Shown here piece after piece: positions 56,694-64,000 of a stretch of DNA of 64,000 bases. The stretch is from positions 193,854 to 257,853 of the forward strand of contig ML133479.1 of assembly GCA_003864495.1 (NCBI GenBank), given 5' to 3'. The notes under the pieces were generated by a model. That model was not told where the DNA came from and did not search any database. It worked only from the letters and a program-made list of their open reading frames with translations. Positions within the stretch are counted from its first letter, which is position 1, and the number at the start of each line of letters is the position of its first letter. The position numbers and the translations under genes are program-made. This DNA is from Nemopilema nomurai. Taxonomy: Eukaryota; Cnidaria; Scyphozoa; Rhizostomeae; Rhizostomatidae.

Positions 56694-59600
56694 TCACTGA
56701 CAACACGACTGAACATTCCAAGTTTTCAATTCAAACAAAACGCCGTACGGCCTAAATGGCTGCCTGAGCTTCATGTTCATTTTCATCGGCATGCCAGCTA
56801 TATGTCCGTTGAGGTAGACGTCATCATACAGGTCGCTCAGCAAGTCTATTTTGATATCGGCGACAATCTGGCGACTGTTTCGAATGAATTCCCTCTTCGA
56901 CATCTTGTTCTTCACGTGCGGACTGTACAAATCGACGCTGAGCAGCAGCAACGAGTAGGCCAATAGTGATACGCCGTCTGAAAGGCAAAAACGGATCGCG
57001 CGCTCAAATGGGTGTGGTTTGAACTCCATTGTATCGGACTAACGTAAGCAGGTGAGTAGAAAGTTCAGAAAATGGCTTGCAAAAACAACAACATTTCGGT
57101 AATACACCTTTATTAACAAATACAGAAAATCAAACAAAGGATAAGCACAATTTTTCTTGTGAAAAACAAGTGGCGTGTTTGCTGCAAGTTTTCATTGCAT
57201 TCTGTAATTTCCTCTCCGGTATGAACGACCAAAAAACGCAGCTTTTTTCATTTCTCCTGCGAAGGTGGCGATGTGAACTGAACATGGATAACGACCGAGC
57301 ATCCAGACACCGAGCGCGCGCGAAACGAACGCTGTTCAGTGCTCAGCTAAACAACTGAGAATCGCTTGACAACAGTTCAGGTCAACATGGACTGAATCAG
57401 CTCAATTAGGCCTAAAGGGGCTTTGCAAAATCAGACGTGATGACGTAATGCCGCGCAGTACTGAACAGTAATAAGAAATGGCCTGTGCAGAGATCTTCGG
57501 GTTTGTGGAATGCGGGCACCGTTCATTATAGGCCCAATAGGAAACATAATTATTATAATTGTTGTTATTATTTCTATCAATACCAATGTTTTAAAAGTAA
57601 GTGCACATATAACTAGCTTAATCACACCTTATTGATGCCTTCTAAGACAGAAATGAAGATCATTATTTTAATTTAAAGTTTTAGAGTTAAAATCAATCTA
57701 ACATCAATGACACTGTTTTTCATTTGTTATATGTTATATATTTAATCGGTTCGGGCAATCTATTAAAAGTGAGAACAAACTATCGTAGGGCTGCAAATGT
57801 TCCTGTGCCAAAAAAACATATACATGGGCTTGGATTTCTATAACGGACATAAATTTTCTTTACCTAGTACATATGATCTTATACTGGTACTTTGCCTGAA
57901 TCGATCACATTGCGTCAAAGATGAATATTTTCGATCACTTCACCCCTCCCATATGTTTAATTCAACTGCAACGCAGCAAAATAGTCGTGTTCGAAGGACC
58001 AACCATCCTTGTATAGAATTTCATCTCAATGACCATCGCACAAAGGTAAGCCTAGGCCAACTGTTTTCAAAATTTCGACTCTCATATATTCACTTATATT
58101 TTAGTGGTTGCGAAAATTGTAACTGCTTACAGAAAACGGTTTATTGTATTAAAACCTAACTATACGCTCGTTAAAGACTCTATCCCTGATTTTTTGTTCT
58201 ACGAGTCATCATTACCTTTAGTTGGGTAAACAGAAGGTGGGTCATAACCATTTGATATTTGCACTAAAATCAAACTCTTCGTTTTGATTAGCAAAAGGGT
58301 CAACCCGTGCAGCCCTGTGTTTGGCCAGTATGGAAAGAAAGCTTTGTGCACCAGATAATTCGTTGCACGGCCAATCCTTTTAGCAAGCGAATTGGTGCAC
58401 AACAACAACAGCTTGGTGACTGGCACACACTTACTGTAACATAAAAATTTAGACCCAAATATGGAAATATATTCAGTTTTGCTTTGCCTAAAGTCAAACT
58501 TGATTGGCAACCAAAAGTCATCGTCTTATTTGTTCTGTTACATTGTTCTTGCGCGTGGGAGGGCTGATGCACATCCAACGAAAGTGCATCAGGTGCAAAG
58601 GTAGAAAAGGGTAATTTAAACATTCGGTGCAGTGGAACTAACTTTTCATACTGGGTGCTCGAAGCTTCCTCACGAACAAATGCTTATTCTTCTTCCTCCC
58701 TTGAAAAATAATTCCACAAAAAGGCCGGACCTCAAGATCTGCTCACTCGTGGAAGCAGAGAAGAAAAGAGCTTAGAGGATGTCTCAGCTTACGTTCTGCC
58801 CTTAACTGGCCATAGAAGTAACGGCTCTGAGAAAAGCAAGCAGCTTTGAAACTCTGGTGGTTCCAAAGTTTGACAACGCTATTTGTATTCGTCAATGGAA
58901 AAGTACTGAGAGGAATTATGGCACAGCCAGACAAGTAAAAACGATTATACACCCTCTAAACTTTTTAAACAGTCCCAACGTGCAGGTCTTCCCACGCAAT
59001 AAGCTCATTCGCGCAAAACACGACCATGTCATCAGGCTACTTGGTTGACTTACTGCTAAATTCTGCTGAGCAAACATAACAGACCATCGAGGCAACAACG
59101 CTTCTTCTTAACAGACCTTTCCCCTTACTGATGAACACACTGCCATGCTGTCATTTCAAAAATCTACTAAATGACAGTCACCAAATGACAGTCACCGAAT
59201 GACGTAATGAAACTGTCAACAGCCCAATTCTCATAACAACCCCACCCCCTCTCCTTCCCCGCAAGGATATAGTAAAGCTTTTTGCATGGATTAAGTTGAA
59301 CAAGGTGAAATCAAGAAAGTCCTATTGACAAAACAAACTGGTTAAATCTGCTTCAAGCACCATAGGAAGAAAATGAATGCACGTCTGGATAATACGGCGC
59401 GCTGAAATGCCAGATGACGCGCGGGAATGCCAGATAACGCGCGGAAATGCCAAATGACGCGCGGCACTGTATGTGATGTGTCTGTTAAAGAATCGTCCTA
59501 GTGCATCTTCTGGCTCCAGCTCGTTCACTAAAACCACGCAACTCTTTGCTGAACCTACAGCAGCCAGATAAGTTGTTCAAAATTCCCACGTGCGTGGCAT

Positions 59601-62600
59601 TAATTCAAGCTTTTGTATATGGTCGTTTGAAGTTTTTTTGATTATCTGAATATATGTCGACACCTTTGCAGGATATTCGAAATCCTAGAATTACAATTAA
59701 AATCTGCCATCTGCAATTCTAAATGCAGGAAGACCTAAAGGCAGTCACTCCTGGCTGTTTGAGGCGATTTAGAGAGGCGACACAGCGTGCTTACACAAAG
59801 CCGTGCAATTGCAGTAGGAAAAGCTTACAAGCATGACCGAAATGTCAATTAAACTCGCCATAACAGCACAAACCTTTTGATAGTCCAGAGTCTCGATTAC
59901 ATTCGAAGAAGCGCGTTGAAAACTTCTCCATCAGCACTTCAAAGAATTCGCCTCTTTGCTTGGGAGGAGAAATCTTCTTGTAAAATTTTCTGCAATCAAT
60001 GAAACAATATTAGGGGCAAAGTAGCTTTTGAATGTAGATAAGCAAAAATACAATATACGTTTAGAATTCAGATGACAGCAGAAACAACAACACTACTTTG
60101 GTCTGTCAAAAACTGGTCAGTGTAGGACAATAAAATGCTTCGAGTATGTAAATGTTTAAGTAGTTTAGATTAATGAAGTGTCCATGTTTGTGTGCCATTT
60201 GAAAGTCTTGCAGTATGAATAATTTTCAATTAACAAACAGCCCATGGGTTTTAAAAGTTAACTTTTTCAAAATTAATATGATATCAGACAATGCTGGGAA
60301 TAAAATGGTAGGGGTGCGATGAATCGCACTTCTTGTGGTGCCAAGGCGCCAATGGTGTGCAATTACTTACTGGCATGCAAGAACATAAGACAAAGCTAGT
60401 CCAATTGAAATACTTTTCTTAAAAGCTTTAGAATTGTAAAATCCAACATATTAGAAGGACCATAATAACAATATTGGATCACTTGACCACCTCATCCAAC
60501 ATTGTTGGCTCTGCGCAACATGTAAGTTACAGTATTCGTGTAAACAATCATTTTGTACTTTCAGCCTCTCACTTGAAAGCGATACGGGCGTTAATCTCCT
60601 CTTTTATGCGGAGAGGTCTTTTTTCGAAGACAAGATTCGGAAAGCAAAGCGCGTCGAGCAAACTGAATTTTCACCAGCGTTCGGGAGGCAGAACCAAATT
60701 TTTGGGATGTTATGGCCAGTCTATACAAATATCGGAACGGAATAAAACATAATTTTGGAGAGTCTAGAAGATAAATTGAAAGGTCTAATTTGATAGCACC
60801 TATCTACGCTCGTCTTTGTGCCTACGAAGGTTTTTCCTTTCGTTTCGAAGTTCTATTTTTTCGTTTTGACACCACGGCTATAACTAGAGCACCTTTTGTG
60901 TCGCCACCACCGTAAAATGAAGAAAAATAATACTTAGCCATCAATTTTGACGCATCGATAAGCCAAAGCTGACGAATAAAGTCTGTCCGTCAAAACTGAT
61001 CAGTTTTAACTGACTGCGTACTTCAGACCCCGTCTACACGGATGCGTTTTCAATACGTTTTCGGTACGTTTCCGCTCTTCGGCAACCACTTTGTTGTCCA
61101 AAAAGTTTTGCCACCATGCAGATGTCCGACCCGGCCTAATCCAGAATCGACCTAATCCAGGTTTACGTCTACAATATCCAACCGACTTCTTGGTGTGATA
61201 TGACTGGCTTTGAAGCAAAAGATTCAAAAGCTTTCTTTCTCTTTGAGCTGACACAATATGACGCAAAGATATTAAAGAAAGATTCACTTGATACAAAGCT
61301 AATAAATTTGACAACAACGAAAGAATGGCAGCTAATTTTTCCTCCATGATGAAATTTAGCGCCAACTTGAACATTGCAAATAGTTGTTGCTGTTGCACCG
61401 CTTTCAAATAATTGCGTTTTTGGTGTCTACATGGGCAAATAGCGTTTTAAAAAAGTTGCGTTTTCAAAAGATTCCACTTTGAAAAGCGTTTTCAAAATGT
61501 TGCGTTTCAGTCAAAGATTTACCGGTGTCGTGTAGACGGGAGGTGAAAACGCAAAGAAATTGTTGCGTTTTCATTTGAAAACGCATCCGTGTAGACGGGG
61601 CCTCAGCCTTGTAACATGGAAAACGGAAACCAGCATGTAACAACAACTGTCTCTGTGAAGTTCAAGCTTGTCGTAATTTGCGTAAAAAATCAAAAAGGCG
61701 GCGACTATCCTGCTTCTCAAGGAAATTATAATACTCTCCGAACCCCCTTGTGGTATGATTAAAGCACAACATTGAGCAGTATTGATCACTCTAGAATGAA
61801 GTGTTCAGATAATTTGAGGCGTGCGATGAACTGCACTTCTGAGCAATCAATGGAAGGCGTGTGCCATAGCGTGGGCATTGTAAAATTGCATTGACTGATA
61901 TAAAGTTATAAAAACATTATAAGAGTAGCTTTTTTGACATTACTGGGAGCGGTTCATCTGACATTGATATAAAGTGGTAATGTATGATAAAACCAAAAAA
62001 AGACAAATAACTACAAAATGCCTTACATGGCCTAAAGGGCAACCAATGTTCACTAAAGTGACACCTTTAGTACCATTATATGTAAATTACAATATTACAC
62101 AACCTAGTATATACCATATAGAAAAGTTAGGTTGGAAACAACATCACTTGAAAAAACTGATTGTTAGCCAGTATTTTAAAGCAATATATGTTTTCACCAT
62201 ATTTAAAGAGAATAGTACCTCATTGCATCTGACAAAGACACATTTGTATAGTCTTGAAAGTAAACAAGCTTGTCAAGAACATCATGTCTGCAATAAACCA
62301 GGAGTTTAAAACTGACATCCAGCTCAAAATGTGGAACCAACTAGGAAATTGAGTTATTAAAATCCCAAATTTAACTGACAAAATTTAATTCAGAGGAAAA
62401 TCAAACTAAAAGTTTCTATTAAACAACTCCTTGAATACTGACAAATCAAAGTACAACAGCTAAAATAAAATCATCAGAAGAAGCCGCTATTTATCAGAGC
62501 TTTTATCAAGAAACAGATGAACTCAAAACTTGAAAAAGGATACCTTGAAGACAAGAATAAAATAAACATACCTTGCACTCAAGAAAGTTTGCATACTTTT

Positions 62601-64000
62601 TGTGTAGAATGCCTTGCTGTTATTCAACATTCTAGCTATTTCTGTTGAGTCATCATCTAAAACTTCATTATCAATAAGATATTGTATTGCCTAGAAACAC
62701 AAAGAAGAATAGCTTACAATAACCTCTTTGCAGCTCGTAGGAGACACTTGGCTTAAATAAGTATACTTAGCATTGGCTACCTAAAGCTGTTCAAATGGAG
62801 AGGATTTATTGACACATCGCAAATTGGATAAATTAATCAAAAAGATTTTCTAAAGTCTGCACAAAGCACATTAAAGGCAAAATGTGACATTATTTGTTCA
62901 TAGTATGAGAATGCCAGGAACAATTTACTTGATTGCATGATCAATGGCTGATGGCAAATATATCGTATTCAAAACAGATATGACAGAACTCTCATTCTTA
63001 TTTGACAGAATAATAATTGCAGTTTACACTTCAAAAATTCAAAGCTGCACAGACAGACAACTTCAAGGATTATCAAACAGTTTGTGACACTAAAAAGCTT
63101 ACATCATGTGGTTCATATGAAAAGTGGAGCGTTGCTTCATCTAGTAGGAGGTAAAGCTGCTTGTAGGTCATCATCTAAGTTTTAAAATAAAATTGAAAAA
63201 TTATAAAGAAAGAGCATTTTTTTAAGGTTGACAAGTCTCCAGCATGTAATTTATCCTGGATTCTACCTCAGATACTCATTTTTTAGCTGAGCTGATAAAC
63301 AATCATGGGTGGTCCAGTAAATTTGAGTCAAAGGGGGTTGGGTTGCCCCTTGGCAAACATTCTGAAAGAGGGACATTCTCAAAGTAAACCAGGAGCAAAG
63401 GAAGTTGATTTTGAGTTTGACACTGGGTTTTGAAGTTTGTTTGGTAATTTGATTCATGAGGCATCAACTTGTGCACCTCCAATATAGCTCGGGAATCCAA
63501 GACATCGAATCTGAAAATATGTCAAACAAATGATTGATCACTTGGACCCCATGATTTATCCATCTCATAAAAGTACCCCTGGACAATGTCACAAGGTACT
63601 ACATTACCTTTGAGATGCTCCCAGACATTATTTTTCTGTAAACTGTGACGTATCCCCATTTTTCATAGCAAAGCCTAATAAAAGAAAAGACATTGTTAGT
63701 TTACCTAATGTCATTGTTGCTGTTGCGTTTTTTAGTGATTTGTTTATAACTTACATAACTAGGGTATTGTCGTATTATAGTAGTAAAGTTTGAATGAAAT
63801 CAGGTCAAATTAAAAAATTCGAAAATGTAGGGCAGACAATGCAGCTGTTTTATTCATCAACAATTAAGACGGATTGGTTGCCCCAGATGGGAGCATTTCA
63901 AACCTTTTCCAAAGTATATCATCCTCGGCAAGGTCTCCCCATACACATGCAGCAAGACAAAGATCTGTCGCATTCAACTTGGCAAGTATGGCAATAGCAA
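56694..64000 (-). CDS. FBXO8: F-box only protein 8-like, F-box plus Sec7 domain (5' part off the window)
   Basis: FBXO8 joins an F-box (SCF ubiquitin ligase adaptor) to a Sec7-like domain and is linked to ARF6. Exons found: 63904-64000 (partial), 63608-63674, 63103-63174, 62572-62690, 59874-59989, 56694-56977; the phases agree. The first carries the F-box C-terminal half, LNATDLCLAACVWGDLA, nearly identical to human. LCYEKWGYVTVY and KQLYLLLDEATLHF follow. The Sec7 part includes YLIDNEVLDDDSTEIA, RGEFFEVLMEKFSTRFFECN, and LLLLSVDLYSPHVKNKMS followed by KREFIRN. About 25 residues of the Sec7 core (human LVTLHNF to NALR) are not found between 62572 and 59989. The C-terminus runs about 30 residues past the human end (MKMNMKLRQPF to CCQ). 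The glutamic-finger position appears to be Gln (SPPKQRGE). Family identity is firm; the gap is unresolved. Confidence 0.9.
59169..59203. repeat. 14-bp tandem repeat
   Basis: AAATGACAGTCACC is repeated at 59169-59182 and 59183-59196, followed by a partial copy (GAATGAC). It lies in the FBXO8-like intron. Confidence 0.55.
59404..59463. repeat. 20-bp CpG-rich tandem repeat, three copies
   Basis: The unit GAAATGCCAGATGACGCGCG occurs at 59404-59423, 59424-59443 and 59444-59463 with a few substitutions. The GCGCG in each copy is notable in AT-rich intronic DNA of the FBXO8-like gene. Confidence 0.7.
61027..61601. mobile_element. MITE-like element with ~27-bp terminal inverted repeats
   Basis: The left end CCCCGTCTACACGGATGCGT at 61028 continues as TTTCAA and is matched by its reverse complement ending at 61600, an almost perfect inverted repeat. 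The flanks TTCAG (61022-61026) and CTCAG (61602-61606) look like a slightly diverged target-site duplication. The inside carries further GTAGACGGG and AAAACGC motifs as subterminal repeats and no credible transposase; the 61006-61407 minus frame is only a by-product. The ~575 bp length and lack of coding fit a non-autonomous DNA transposon. It sits in the FBXO8-like intron between exons 62572-62690 and 59874-59989. Confidence 0.75.

Noticed and set aside
61006..61407. A 133-codon minus-strand frame
   Set aside because: It lies inside the inverted-repeat element and shows no transposase motif.
63490..63513. A possible extra FBXO8 exon reading IRCLGFPSYIG
   Set aside because: Its borders resemble splice sites, but 63608-63674 joins directly and in phase to 63103-63174 and fits human FBXO8 without it.

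Overview
This window is animal nuclear DNA: AT-rich, with short coding exons separated by GT-AG introns. There are no operons, ribosome binding sites or CRISPR arrays. Seven protein-coding genes can be recognised from exon-by-exon homology, and in each the splice phases join into an open frame. Invertebrate-like protein sequences, compact genes and two heme-competent soluble guanylate cyclase (sGC) paralogs suggest a non-vertebrate metazoan. A cnidarian, perhaps an anthozoan, is my best guess, but the window does not prove it.

Layout, left to right. 57-5305 (-): the N-terminal 231 codons of dihydrolipoyl dehydrogenase (DLD); the rest lies beyond the left edge. 5990-6763 (+): an intronless TMEM187 coding region, divergent from DLD across a ~0.7 kb shared promoter region. 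8731-13521 (-): a beta-type sGC subunit (sGC-A), whose start-codon exon I could not locate. 20833-23071 (+): LRR1, the leucine-rich CUL2 substrate receptor. 24158-36201 (-): a complete prostaglandin reductase 1-like gene of eight exons. 38474-54548 (-): a second sGC (sGC-B) of seven coding exons, the first holding only the ATG. 56694-64000 (-): an FBXO8-like F-box/Sec7 gene, 5'-truncated by the right edge.

The two sGC genes lie on the same strand and share intron positions, phases and some exact exon lengths (74 and 155 bp), so they are old duplicates. Their active sites are complementary. A lacks the first metal-binding Asp but keeps the Asn/Arg pair. B keeps both Asp but has Thr/Lys in place of Asn/Arg. 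B also keeps the heme-ligand His and the Y-x-S-x-R motif that vertebrate alpha subunits have lost. I infer that they could form a heterodimer with two heme domains. The other genes are housekeeping neighbours (mitochondrial dehydrogenase, membrane protein, replisome disassembly, enal/enone reduction, ubiquitin ligase adaptor) with no visible shared pathway.

Intergenic and intronic DNA holds a ~575 bp terminal-inverted-repeat element, a fold-back repeat with a second copy 15 kb away, a possible tRNA-derived SINE fragment, and several short tandem repeats. I found no tRNA, rRNA or intact transposase gene. The most interesting items are the sGC pair and the altered Sec7 domain of the FBXO8-like gene.
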